This document shows positions 15,780 through 24,264 of a stretch of DNA of 64,000 nt, piece after piece (the first letter of the stretch is position 1; each line of letters starts with the position of its first letter). A model generated the notes under the pieces. It did not search any database and had not been told where the DNA came from. It saw nothing but the letters and a program-made list of their open reading frames with translations. The position numbers and the translations under genes are program-made. Source of the DNA: Actinophytocola sp035995025 (GTDB lineage Bacteria; Actinomycetota; Actinomycetes; Mycobacteriales; Pseudonocardiaceae); the NCBI GenBank assembly GCA_035995025.1, contig DASYKY010000043.1, positions 1 to 64,000 on the forward strand, in the 5' to 3' direction.

Positions 15780-15886
15780 TCCACAGGCGACCGAGTTGTC
15801 CACAGGCAACGCGTGACCAGCCTTTTTGTCGGGGGTGGCCGGTAGACTGGCATCGAGGGACGCCCCCGGGACAGGGTGGGGGTCTG
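15777..15886 (+). repeat. Dispersed ~110-bp intergenic element, copy 3
   Basis: TCCACA boxes at 15780 and 15799, TAGACTGG at 15843 and a hairpin starting GCCCCC at 15862: spacing identical to copies 1 and 2. The hairpin differs in sequence (GGGACAGGG loop; GGGGGTC right arm) but stays pairable. It begins directly after the terminator of the M6 gene, and its far end abuts the 3-prime end of the M1 aminopeptidase pseudogene. Confidence 0.68.
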
Positions 15887-15899
15887 CGTTTCTCGCGTT

Positions 15900-17047
15900 C
15901 TGCACGCGCGTGCGTGCGCGCGGGGGGTTCGCGGTTATGGGTGGTTCCGGGCTTTTCCTTGGCTTCCAGCCAGGTGTGGAACAACCGGTCCAGGTCGCGG
16001 CCCGAAAGGCGTTCCGCCAATGCGGTGAACTCCGCCGTCGTGCCCGAGGAGTCGCGTTTTGTGGACGCCCACGTGCGCAGGATGTCGAAGAACGTCGCGT
16101 CGCCGACCGTTGCGCGCAGGGCCTGCAAGGCCATCGCGCCGCGGTAGTACACCGGTGTCGCGAGGTTGCCCTCCGGGCCCGGATCGGCGACCACGACCTG
16201 CCAGAACGGGTCCGCGGCCGGAACTGGTCGTACATCGCGCGCGCCCGCTGCGCCGCGGTCGCCGCGCCCGTGTGCTCCGACCACAGCCACTCCGCGTACG
16301 TCGCGAAGCCCTCGTTCAGCCAGATGTCGCTCCACAGCCGCAGCGACACCGAGTCGCCGAACCACATGTGCGCCATCTCGTGCACGACCGCGTCGATGCC
16401 GACCTCCGACAGCGTGTCGGCGCCGTACGTCGGGCGGGTCTGGTTCTCCAGGCCGTTCTGGCCGGACGTCATCGTGCCGCCCATCGCGTCGAACGGGTAC
16501 TCGCCGGACACCGACGACTCGTACGCGACGATCTCCGGCGTGCGGTCGATCATCGCCTCCATCGCCGGGCGGTCCGGGATGTTCGTCTCGTAGCCGGCGA
16601 CGAACGCGTGCCCGTCCGGCAGCGTCCGCGACAACGATGTCGAAGTCACCGATCAGGAGCGAGGTCTGGTACGGGCCCTGCGGGCTGGTGCCACGCCAGC
16701 CTGCCGGCCGACATGACCTCCCGGCCGTCCGGCGCGGCGACCGAGATGTCGTACGTCGCCTTGTCCCGCGGGTGGTCGTTCACCGGGTACCACCACGTCT
16801 AGATGCCGTACCGCAGGCGCGTGCTCGGCGTGTCCCGGTAGGACACCACGACGAGCATCCGGTCGCCCTTCACGATCCGGACGCCCGGTGTGACCACCAG
16901 CTCACCGTCGCGCGACACGAAACGCGCCGGAGCGTCGTCGTCCCCCACAGCTCGTCCGTGGTGGGCTGGTAGCTCAGCCGGATGTCGTAGTGCCCACGTC
17001 GTAGCCACCGTTGCCGTCCAGCGCGTAGTACGGGTCGGTCCGGTGCG
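15900..17047 (-). pseudogene. M1-family aminopeptidase, multiply disrupted
   Basis: Reading leftward from the menD stop, one finds an M1 N-terminal block (DPYYALDGNGGYDV) without a signal peptide. Then come pieces in changing frames: HYDIRLSYQPTTDELWG, DAPARFVSRDGELVV, a TAG at 16801-16803, TWWYPVNDHPRDKATYDIS, then the intact zinc block VVHEMAHMWFGDSV with NEGFATYAEW, and after another shift near 16220 the C-terminal region (FFDILRTWASTKR, LDRLFHTWL). At least four frame changes and one stop are visible, so no functional enzyme can be made. The 5-prime end is lost at menD; the 3-prime end reads into element copy 3. Confidence 0.85.
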
Positions 17048-17048
17048 C

Positions 17049-18734
17049 TCAGCGCAGGGCGGCCTCGGCCACCGCGGATCGCAGCCGGGCGTGCAGGTCG
17101 CGTAGCAGGACGCGGTTCGAGCGGATCTCGACCACCCGCAGGCCCTTCGCCGGCGCCAGGGCGGCGCGCAGCTCGGCGCGGTCGCCAACCGGTGTGTGCG
17201 GCACGTGGTACCCGGCGCACAGCGCGGCCAGGTCGGCCCCGTGCGGCGTGCCGAACACCCGCTCGAACGACCGGTGGTACTCCGCCGCGCCCTGCTCGAG
17301 CAGCGCGAAGATCCCGCCGCCGTCGTCGTTGTGCACCACCACGGTCAGGTTCGGGCGCCGCTCGGCCGGGCCGACCAGCAGGGCGTTGAGGTCGTGCAGC
17401 AGGGTCAGGTCGCCGATCAGCGCGTACGCCGGGGCGTGCTGGCCCAGCGCGATGCCCGACGCGGTGGACACGTTGCCGTCGATGCCCGCCACCCCTCGGT
17501 TCGCGCACACCCGCACGTCCGACCGCGGCTCGGCCACCAGGTCCACGTCGCGCACCGGGTTCGACGAACCGACGAACAGCGTCGCGCCCGCCGGCAGCGC
17601 CGCCACCAGCTCGGCCGCCAGCTGCAGGCCCGTCGGCCACGGCTGTTCGCCCAGCAGCTTGTCCACGGCCGTAGCCGCGCTCACGTCCGCACCCCGCCAC
17701 GCCGCCAGCCACTCCGCGTCCGCACCGTCCACTTGGGACATGTCGTCGAGGTCGAGCCAGCCGCGCACGTGGGTGGCCACGTACTGCGGGTCAGTCCACT
17801 GTGGATGATCGCCGATGCCGTACACCGGGGCGCGGCCCATCAGCCCGCGCACGCCACGGGAGAGGGTTGGCCGCCCGACCACGACCACCGCATCGGGGCG
17901 CAGCGCCGGCGGCAGCTCGCCCGCCGAGAGCAGCAGCGCGCCGCAGCGCAGCACCGGTGCCCCGCCGGACATCGCCGCGGCCAGCCCGGTCGGCTCGGCC
18001 ACCACGGGCCAGCCCGCCGTGGCCGCGACCGTCGCGGCCGCCTGCGCGCGGTCGTCCCGGCCGCTGCCGACGACCATCAGCGTGCGCGCGGGCAGCCGGA
18101 AGTCGACGCGGCTGCCGGCCATCGACACCGGCGCGGCGGACGTCGTCCAGCGCACGCCGTCCGGCCTGCCGTCGAGCGAGTCGGGCCACTGCGGCTCGAA
18201 CGTGGGTACCAGCGGCTCCCGGAACGGCACGTTCACCTGCACCGGGCGGCCGTGCTCGGCCTGCGCCACCGCGCGGCACACGAGCCCGCGCCACACCTGG
18301 TTCTGTCCGGCGCGCCGCTCGGCGACCGGGAACTCGACGGCGACCGCGGCCGAGCCGAACAGCCCGCGCTGGTCGATGGTCTGGTTCGCGCCCGTGCCGT
18401 GCAGCTCCGGCGGCCGGTCCGCGGTGATCGCAAGCACGCCGACGCCGGCGTGGTACGCCTCGAGCACGGCCGGGTGCAGGTTGGCCGCTGCCGTGCCGGA
18501 CGTGCAGACGACCGCCGCCGGCCGGCCGCCGCCGCGAGCCAGGCCAAGGGCGAGGAACCCGGCCACCCGCTCGTCGATCCGCACGTGCAGGGCGAGCCGG
18601 TCCGCCTCGGCCGCGTCGTGCAGCGCCATGGCGAGCGCCGCGTTGCGGGAGCCCGGCGTCAGCACGACGTGCCGCACGTCGTTGCGGACGAGCTCGTCGA
18701 CGATCACACCAGCCTGCGCCGTGGACGGGTTCAC
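17049..18734 (-). CDS. menD: 2-succinyl-5-enolpyruvyl-6-hydroxy-3-cyclohexene-1-carboxylate synthase
   Basis: 561 residues, full length for MenD, the thiamine-diphosphate enzyme that joins isochorismate and 2-oxoglutarate. Motifs: TPGSRNAALA near residue 26, the catalytic Glu region HVRIDERVAGF, CTSGTAAANLHPAV, and the ThDP/Mg block IGDLTLLHDLNALL with VVHNDDGGGIF. GTG start. It is divergent from menB with only 41 bases between the two start codons, so the promoters must be compact or overlap. Downstream lies the broken M1 gene. Confidence 0.95.
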   Translation of the reverse strand: MNPSTAQAGVIVDELVRNDVRHVVLTPGSRNAALAMALHDAAEADRLALHVRIDERVAGFLALGLARGGGRPAAVVCTSGTAAANLHPAVLEAYHAGVGVLAITADRPPELHGTGANQTIDQRGLFGSAAVAVEFPVAERRAGQNQVWRGLVCRAVAQAEHGRPVQVNVPFREPLVPTFEPQWPDSLDGRPDGVRWTTSAAPVSMAGSRVDFRLPARTLMVVGSGRDDRAQAAATVAATAGWPVVAEPTGLAAAMSGGAPVLRCGALLLSAGELPPALRPDAVVVVGRPTLSRGVRGLMGRAPVYGIGDHPQWTDPQYVATHVRGWLDLDDMSQVDGADAEWLAAWRGADVSAATAVDKLLGEQPWPTGLQLAAELVAALPAGATLFVGSSNPVRDVDLVAEPRSDVRVCANRGVAGIDGNVSTASGIALGQHAPAYALIGDLTLLHDLNALLVGPAERRPNLTVVVHNDDGGGIFALLEQGAAEYHRSFERVFGTPHGADLAALCAGYHVPHTPVGDRAELRAALAPAKGLRVVEIRSNRVLLRDLHARLRSAVAEAALR

Positions 18735-18775
18735 CTCGCCAGCTTGGCACGCGAGACGATGCCTATGCTCGCGGC

Positions 18776-19678
18776 GTGGCTGTATCCGAGTTGTTCGACC
18801 CGGCCGCCTGGCGGGTCGTCGAGGGCTTCGACTTCACCGACATCACCTACCACCGCGCCGTCGACACGGGCGCGGTACGGATCGCGTTCGACCGGCCGGA
18901 GGTGCGCAACGCGTTCCGGCCGCACACGGTCGACGAGCTGTACCGGGCGCTGGACCACGCGCGGATGAGCTCCGACGTGGGCGTGGTGCTGCTGACCGGC
19001 AACGGGCCGTCCCCGCGCGACGGCGGGTGGGCGTTCTGCTCGGGCGGCGACCAGCGCATCCGCGGGCGGACGGGCTACCAGTACGCCTCCGGCGAGACGG
19101 CCGACAGCGTCGACCCGGCTCGAGCGGGTCGCCTGCACATCCTCGAGTGCCAACGACTCATCCGGTTCATGCCGAAGGTCGTCATCGCCGTGGTGCCGGG
19201 CTGGGCGGCCGGCGGCGGGCACAGCCTGCACGTGACGTGCGACCTGACGCTGGCCTCGGCCGAGCACGCGCGGTTCAAGCAGACCGACGCGGACGTGGGC
19301 AGCTTCGACGGCGGCTACGGCTCGGCGTACCTGGCGCGGCAGGTCGGCCAGAAGTTCGCGCGCGAGATCTTCTTCCTCGGCCGGGCGTACACGGCCGAGG
19401 CCATGCACCGGATGGGCGCGGTGAACGAGGTCGTGCCGCACGCGGAGCTCGAGACCACCGCGCTGGAGTGGGCGCGCGAGATCAACGGCAAGTCGCCGAC
19501 CGCGCGCCGCATGCTGAAGTACGCGTTCAACCTGATCGACGACGGGCTCGTCGGCCAGCAGCTGTTCGCCGGCGAGACGACCCGGCTCGCGTACATGACC
19601 GACGAGGCCGTCGAGGGCCGCGACGCGTTCCTGGAGAAGCGCGACCCGGACTGGTCCCGCTTCCCGCACTACTACTGA
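18776..19678 (+). CDS. menB: 1,4-dihydroxy-2-naphthoyl-CoA synthase
   Basis: 300 residues of the crotonase fold. MenB closes the second ring of the naphthoquinone. Signature parts are FDRPEVRNAFRP, the oxyanion-hole block FCSGGDQRIRG, GWAAGGGHSLHVTCDLTLAS, DADVGSFDGGYGS and the family C-terminus ending RDPDWSRFPHYY. GTG start at 18776. Its last seven bases overlap the 3-prime end of the arylamine N-acetyltransferase on the other strand. Confidence 0.96.
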   Translation: MAVSELFDPAAWRVVEGFDFTDITYHRAVDTGAVRIAFDRPEVRNAFRPHTVDELYRALDHARMSSDVGVVLLTGNGPSPRDGGWAFCSGGDQRIRGRTGYQYASGETADSVDPARAGRLHILECQRLIRFMPKVVIAVVPGWAAGGGHSLHVTCDLTLASAEHARFKQTDADVGSFDGGYGSAYLARQVGQKFAREIFFLGRAYTAEAMHRMGAVNEVVPHAELETTALEWAREINGKSPTARRMLKYAFNLIDDGLVGQQLFAGETTRLAYMTDEAVEGRDAFLEKRDPDWSRFPHYY

Positions 19679-20547
19679 GTCGCCGCCAGCCACGCCTCGT
19701 GGGCCGCGTCCACCTTGGCCCACAACGCCTCTCGCCGTTCGGTGTCCACATCGGACAGCGGGAGGCCGAAGACGTCGGCCAGGGCGGCGAACCAGTCCGC
19801 GCTCGTGGTCAGGTCCGTGCTCGTGCCGGTGTCCGCGATGCGGCGCAGCACGCGGCCGCGCAGCGCGTCGATGCCGGTGGCGTCGCGGCGGAACACCGCC
19901 AGCACGCGCACGAACCCCGACTCCGGCGCGGTCTGCAGCCACGCGTTCTTCGCGTCGAACGCGTGCCGCCCGGCCACCTCGAGGCCGAAGTCCATGCCCA
20001 CCAACGACATCGCCGGGTCCGCGTGGAACCGCCAGCCGCCGCCGACCGCCGCCGACGGGCCCAGCTCGTAGCCGAACGGGCCCTGCCGGTACGCGCCGGC
20101 CACGAGCGGCATCGGCTCGTGCGGGCCGTCGCCAAGGCCCGCGTCGATGAACCACTCACCGCCCGGGTTGGCGTCGCACGGCAGGCCGTGCACGGTCAGC
20201 GCGAGGTGGTTGGCCGTCGCGCCCACCGGGTCGTCCGGCGTGCCCTGGACGCCGCCCACGTGCCGGCGCACGTCGAAGCCGAGCCAGCCGAGCAGCGTCG
20301 CGAGCGCGCCGTTGAGCTGGTAGCAGTAGCCGCCGCGGCCGCGCACGAGGTGACGCACCGACTCGAGCGGCGCCACCGCGCGCCGCTCGCCCAGCCACAC
20401 CCACACGGCCTCGTACGGGATGAGCTCGACCTGGGCCCGGTGCAGCGCGAAGAGCGTCTCGACGCTCGGGGCGGGCGGGCCCGGCAGGCCGAGCCTGCGT
20501 AAGTACCCGTCGCGGAGCGCCTCGTCGAGCCGGGGCAGCCAGGTCAT
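19672..20547 (-). CDS. nat: Arylamine N-acetyltransferase
   Basis: 291 residues. The catalytic triad is Cys75 in RGGYCYQLNG, His in TANHLALTV and Asp in WFIDAGLGD. The family N-terminus (YLRRLG) and EAVWVWLGERRAV are present. NAT transfers acetyl or propionyl groups from CoA to aromatic amines or hydrazines; in mycobacteria it is linked to cell-envelope lipid and sterol metabolism. It sits between menB and menE, convergent with the former and divergent from the latter (37 bases between starts). Confidence 0.93.
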   Translation of the reverse strand: MTWLPRLDEALRDGYLRRLGLPGPPAPSVETLFALHRAQVELIPYEAVWVWLGERRAVAPLESVRHLVRGRGGYCYQLNGALATLLGWLGFDVRRHVGGVQGTPDDPVGATANHLALTVHGLPCDANPGGEWFIDAGLGDGPHEPMPLVAGAYRQGPFGYELGPSAAVGGGWRFHADPAMSLVGMDFGLEVAGRHAFDAKNAWLQTAPESGFVRVLAVFRRDATGIDALRGRVLRRIADTGTSTDLTTSADWFAALADVFGLPLSDVDTERREALWAKVDAAHEAWLAATQ

Positions 20548-20584
20548 GCGCCGACCATAGGCGACGGGTACGACAATTCAGGGC

Positions 20585-21739
20585 GTGCGCGAGATCCTGG
20601 TGGACGGTCCGGACGGCGTCGCGGAGCTGACGGCGGCGCTGCGCGACGCGCTCGACGGCGGCCCGGCGGTCCTGCCGCTCGGCGCGTCCGACCCGCGGCT
20701 GCCCCGCCTGCGCGCGCGGCTCGCGCCCGGCGAACCCGCCGAGCCCGGCACGGCCGTCGTCGTCGCCACGTCCGGGTCCACCGGCGATGCCAAGGGCGTG
20801 CTGCTCTCCGCCGCCGCGCTGCGCGCCTCCGCCGCCGCCACCCACGAACGGCTCGGCGGGCCCGGCCGGTGGCTGCTGCCGCTGCCCGCCCAGCACGTCG
20901 CGGGCGTGCAGGTGATCGTCCGGTCGCTGCTGGCCGGGTTCGAGCCCGCCGTCGTCGGCCGGGGCCAGGCGTTCGCGGACGCGGCGCAAGCGCTTGCGGC
21001 ACCCCGTCGCTACACCTCGCTGGTGCCCACCCAGCTGACCCGGTTCCTCGACGACGAGGTCGAGCTCGCCGCGTTGCGCGGCTTCGACGCGGTGCTGCTC
21101 GGCGGCGCCGCCACACCCGCGCCGCTGCTCGCCCGGGCCACCGCGGCGGGCGTGCGCGTGGTCACCACGTACGGCATGTCCGAGACCGCCGGCGGCTGCG
21201 TCTACGACGGCAGGCCGCTCGACGGCGTCCGGGTGCGGATCGCCGGCGGCGTGGTCGAGCTGGGCGGCCCGGTGCTCGCGCACGGGTACCGGCTCGACCC
21301 GGACGCCACCGCCCGCGCGTTCGCCGGCGGCTGGTTCCGCACCACCGACCTGGGCGTGCGCCACGCGGACGGCGTGCTCGAGGTCCTCGGCCGGGCCGAC
21401 TTCATGATCAACACTGGCGGCGTCAAAGTGGCCCCGGCCGCGGTCGAGGCGGTGCTCACCGCCCAGCCCGGGGTGGCCGAGGCCTGCGTGGTCGACCTGC
21501 CGTCGCCGGAGTGGGGCCAGCTCGTGGCCGCCGCCGTGGTGCCGGCCGATGCCGAGCCGGACGTCCCGGGCCTGCGGGCCGCGGTCCGCGCCGCGCTCGG
21601 CGGCCCGGCGGTGCCGAAGCTCGTGCGCTTCACCGAGGCGCTGCCGCTGCGCGGACCGGGCAAGGTCGACCGGGACGCCGTCCGCGAGCTGCTCAGGACG
21701 ACGGGGTCGGCCGCAGCCACGCGGTCGTCGGCGCCTTGA
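20585..21739 (+). CDS. menE: o-Succinylbenzoate-CoA ligase
   Basis: 384 residues, short like other actinobacterial MenE proteins. It activates o-succinylbenzoate with ATP and CoA. AMP-binding motifs: VVATSGSTGDAKGVLLS (P-loop-like), TTYGMSETAGGCVYDG, FRTTDLGV, and the C-terminal LPLRGPGKVDRDAV with the catalytic lysine. GTG start at 20585. The gene before it on the opposite strand is nat. Its last 47 bases overlap a small membrane-protein gene on the other strand. Confidence 0.92.
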   Translation: MREILVDGPDGVAELTAALRDALDGGPAVLPLGASDPRLPRLRARLAPGEPAEPGTAVVVATSGSTGDAKGVLLSAAALRASAAATHERLGGPGRWLLPLPAQHVAGVQVIVRSLLAGFEPAVVGRGQAFADAAQALAAPRRYTSLVPTQLTRFLDDEVELAALRGFDAVLLGGAATPAPLLARATAAGVRVVTTYGMSETAGGCVYDGRPLDGVRVRIAGGVVELGGPVLAHGYRLDPDATARAFAGGWFRTTDLGVRHADGVLEVLGRADFMINTGGVKVAPAAVEAVLTAQPGVAEACVVDLPSPEWGQLVAAAVVPADAEPDVPGLRAAVRAALGGPAVPKLVRFTEALPLRGPGKVDRDAVRELLRTTGSAAATRSSAP

Positions 21740-22088
21740 ACAGGCTCACCAGCACGACGGCACCGAGCCCGACGTTCACGATGCCGGTCATCACGCCGGA
21801 CGCCAGCGTGATCACCCCGCTGACGATGCCGAGCACCTCGATCACCGCGACCGGGATGCGCGCCCACTCGACGCGGCGCACCAGCAGCACCCCGCAGACC
21901 GCCAGCACGATCCCGATGACGACCGAGAGGTAACCGAGCGCATACATGATCCCGGGGTAGTCCCTCCCATGGTCGACTTCCACGCCGGCGAAATACAGGA
22001 TGACGATCCCGAGACCGACGTTGATGACCGCCTGGAAGAAGATCCCGAACAGGGCGTTGAGGAGCGTGCCTGGCTTTTTCTCTGACAT
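21693..22088 (-). CDS. Small four-span membrane protein, unknown function
   Basis: 131 residues starting MSEKKPG, with hydrophobic segments at roughly 10-30, 45-65, 75-95 and 98-118. No known family is recognised. It is convergent with menE and overlaps it by 47 bases, which is unusual in length for two real genes, although both frames look like protein. No clear ribosome site precedes the ATG. The low-GC-skew membrane composition and the clean end just after the fourth span support it as real. Confidence 0.55.
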   Translation of the reverse strand: MSEKKPGTLLNALFGIFFQAVINVGLGIVILYFAGVEVDHGRDYPGIMYALGYLSVVIGIVLAVCGVLLVRRVEWARIPVAVIEVLGIVSGVITLASGVMTGIVNVGLGAVVLVSLFKAPTTAWLRPTPSS

Positions 22089-22175
22089 GTCACGGAAAGT
22101 AAGGCGCTGCGGCCGGGACCCCTCCCGAGTGCGTCCGTTTGACAGACCGGCCCCCGCCACCTTGGCTCGACGATC

Positions 22176-23357
22176 ATGAGGTCCAGTCAGTTCGTGCTGG
22201 CCGGGGCGCTGCTCGCCGCCTCGGTCGCCGGGCACGCCGAGCCACCGTCCGCGCGGGCGATCACCCACACCGCCGACCCGGGGCACCGGATCGACCTCGG
22301 CGCGCCTGCGGAGAGCACCAACGTGACGACCGCCGCCGGCGTCCGCCTGGGGACCGGGGCCAACCGGGCGGCCGGGTCGCTGCGCACCGGGCTCGCCGTC
22401 TACCCGCTCGCGCTCGCCGACCGGGCCGCCGGGTTCACCGCCACGGTCGACGCGACCGTGCCGCCCGGCGCCGAGGTCGCGGTCGACCTGCGCGGGCGGA
22501 CCGGCGCCGGGTGGTCGGAGTGGACACAGCTGCCGGACGCGGTGCTGCCGGCCGCGGTCCGGGACGTGGAGGTACGCGCCATGCTGTCGGCGCCGGACGG
22601 CGTGGCATCGCCGGTGCTGCGTTCGCTGACCGTGACGCCGACCGCCGCCCGCGCGGCCGCGCCCGTGGCCGACCGGGCCACGTTCCGGGTGTTCGCCACC
22701 CGCGAGGGCCTGGTCGGCGGCACCACCGCGAACGGCCACAAGATCAGGAAGCGGGACCACTTCGTGGCGCTGCCGTCGCGGCGCGGGCTGTCCGGCGGGC
22801 TCGGCGGCAACTACAGCGTGCGGGTGTGTGCGGGCAACGGCCGGTGCGCGTGGGCGCCGGTGTGGGACGTGGGGCCGTGGAACACGCGCGACGACTACTG
22901 GAACCCGCCGCGGCTGCGGCAGAGCTGGCACGACCTGCCGCACGGGCGGCCGCAGGCGCAGGCCGCGTACCAGGGCGGCTACCACGGGGGGCGGGACCAG
23001 TTCGGCCGCCGGGTGGTCAACCCGGCCGGGATCGACCTGGCGGACGGCATGTTCTGGGACGGCCTGAAGCTGACGGGCAACGCGTGGGTCACGGTGACGT
23101 ACCTGTGGGCGGGCTCGGCGCCGGCCGGATACGTGCGCACCGGCGGCGCGCCGCTGAAGGTGCGCCGCGGCCCGAGCACGGCGACGCCGGCGGTCGGCAC
23201 GGCCGCGCGGTTCAGCCAGGTCCGGGTCGAGTGCCGGGCGAGCGGGCAGCCGGTCGCGGGGGCGATGGGCACGACGGCGGTGTGGTACCGGCTGGCGGCG
23301 TCGAAGTACGTGTCCGGGGCGTACGTCTCCGGCGTGCGCGGGGCCCCGGCCTGCTGA
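22176..23357 (+). CDS. Secreted protein with a double-psi beta-barrel-like domain
   Basis: 393 residues. The N-terminal SQFVLAGALLAASVAGHA is a signal peptide. Residues about 30-165 form an unfamiliar beta-rich domain. Residues about 170-290 contain GTTANGHKI, a CAGNGRCAW disulfide loop and VWDVGPWNTRDDYWN, resembling RlpA-type barrels (the ANG and DVGPW elements). The last 70 residues (APLKVRRGPSTATPAVGT) look like a bacterial SH3 domain. This suggests a cell-wall or cell-surface protein. It sits between menE and menA with no functional link. Confidence 0.6.
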   Translation: MRSSQFVLAGALLAASVAGHAEPPSARAITHTADPGHRIDLGAPAESTNVTTAAGVRLGTGANRAAGSLRTGLAVYPLALADRAAGFTATVDATVPPGAEVAVDLRGRTGAGWSEWTQLPDAVLPAAVRDVEVRAMLSAPDGVASPVLRSLTVTPTAARAAAPVADRATFRVFATREGLVGGTTANGHKIRKRDHFVALPSRRGLSGGLGGNYSVRVCAGNGRCAWAPVWDVGPWNTRDDYWNPPRLRQSWHDLPHGRPQAQAAYQGGYHGGRDQFGRRVVNPAGIDLADGMFWDGLKLTGNAWVTVTYLWAGSAPAGYVRTGGAPLKVRRGPSTATPAVGTAARFSQVRVECRASGQPVAGAMGTTAVWYRLAASKYVSGAYVSGVRGAPAC

Positions 23358-23391
23358 TCCGCCTGTCGCGTCGCTCCGCGATGATGGGGTC

Positions 23392-24264
23392 ATGGCCACA
23401 ATCGCGGAGTGGGTTCAGGGGGCGCGGGTCCGGACACTGCCGAACTCGGTCGCGCCGGTGCTCGTCGGGGCCGGCGCGGCGGGGGCGGTCGAGAAGTTCA
23501 ACTGGTGGGCCTCGCTGCTGGCGCTGGTGGTCGCGCTGGCGCTGCAGGTCGGGGTGAACTACGCCAACGACTACTCCGACGGCATCCGCGGCACGGACGC
23601 CGAGCGGGTCGGACCGCTGCGGCTGGTCGGCTCCGGGTCGGCCGCGGCCGTGTCGGTGCGCACGGCCGCGTTCGCGTGCTTCGCGGTGGCGGGGGTGTCC
23701 GGGCTGGTGCTCGTGGCGCTGACCGGGCACTGGTGGCTGCTGGCCGTCGGGGCGCTGTGCATCGCGGGTGCCTGGTACTACACAGGCGGCTCGCGGCCGT
23801 ACGGCTACTCGGGCTGGGGCGAGGCGGCGGTGTTCGTCTTCTTCGGACTTGTGGCCGTGCTCGGGACGGAGTACGTGCAGGCGGGCGCGGTGACGTGGGC
23901 GGGCGCAGCGGGTGCGGTGGCGCTCGGCTCGTTCTCGGCGGCCGTCCTGGTGGCGAACAACCTGCGCGACGTCCCCTCGGATCGCTTGTCGGGCAAGCGA
24001 ACCCTGGCCGTCCGCCTCGGCGGCCGTCGCACCCGGACACTCTACTTCGGACTCATCGCGATGCCGTTCGTGATCACGCTGGTGGCCGTGCTCGCGACGT
24101 CGTGGATCCTCGTGGCGCTGCTGGCCGCGGTCGTGGTGGTGCCCGCGGTGCGGGTGGTGGCCCGGGGCGCGGACGGGCCCGCGCTGATCCCGGTACTGCG
24201 GGACACGGCGCTGGCGATGCTGGCGTGGGCCGTGTTCGCCGGGCTGGCGCTGGGACTCAGCTAG
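23392..24264 (+). CDS. menA: 1,4-dihydroxy-2-naphthoate polyprenyltransferase
   Basis: 290 residues of the UbiA family, with about eight or nine membrane spans. MenA attaches the polyprenyl tail to dihydroxynaphthoate at the membrane. The first aspartate-rich motif is NYANDYSDGIRGTD; the second is NNLRDVPSDRLSGKRTLAVRLG. WVQGARVRTLPNSVAPV is the usual N-terminus. ATG start 34 bases after the secreted-protein gene. Its last eight bases overlap the end of the cysteine desulfhydrase gene on the other strand. Confidence 0.95.
   Translation: MATIAEWVQGARVRTLPNSVAPVLVGAGAAGAVEKFNWWASLLALVVALALQVGVNYANDYSDGIRGTDAERVGPLRLVGSGSAAAVSVRTAAFACFAVAGVSGLVLVALTGHWWLLAVGALCIAGAWYYTGGSRPYGYSGWGEAAVFVFFGLVAVLGTEYVQAGAVTWAGAAGAVALGSFSAAVLVANNLRDVPSDRLSGKRTLAVRLGGRRTRTLYFGLIAMPFVITLVAVLATSWILVALLAAVVVVPAVRVVARGADGPALIPVLRDTALAMLAWAVFAGLALGLS

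Noticed and set aside
13252..16365. A 1037-codon open frame on the minus strand across the M6 protease gene
   Set aside because: It is the antisense shadow of the M6 protease, which has a signal peptide and a zinc motif on the plus strand. Part of the frame to the right does contain the C-terminal piece of the M1 pseudogene, which is recorded there.
17815..20502. An 895-codon open frame on the plus strand
   Set aside because: It runs antisense through menD, out of frame with menB, and antisense through nat. Composition is Arg/His/Pro-rich as expected of high-GC shadows, with no motifs.
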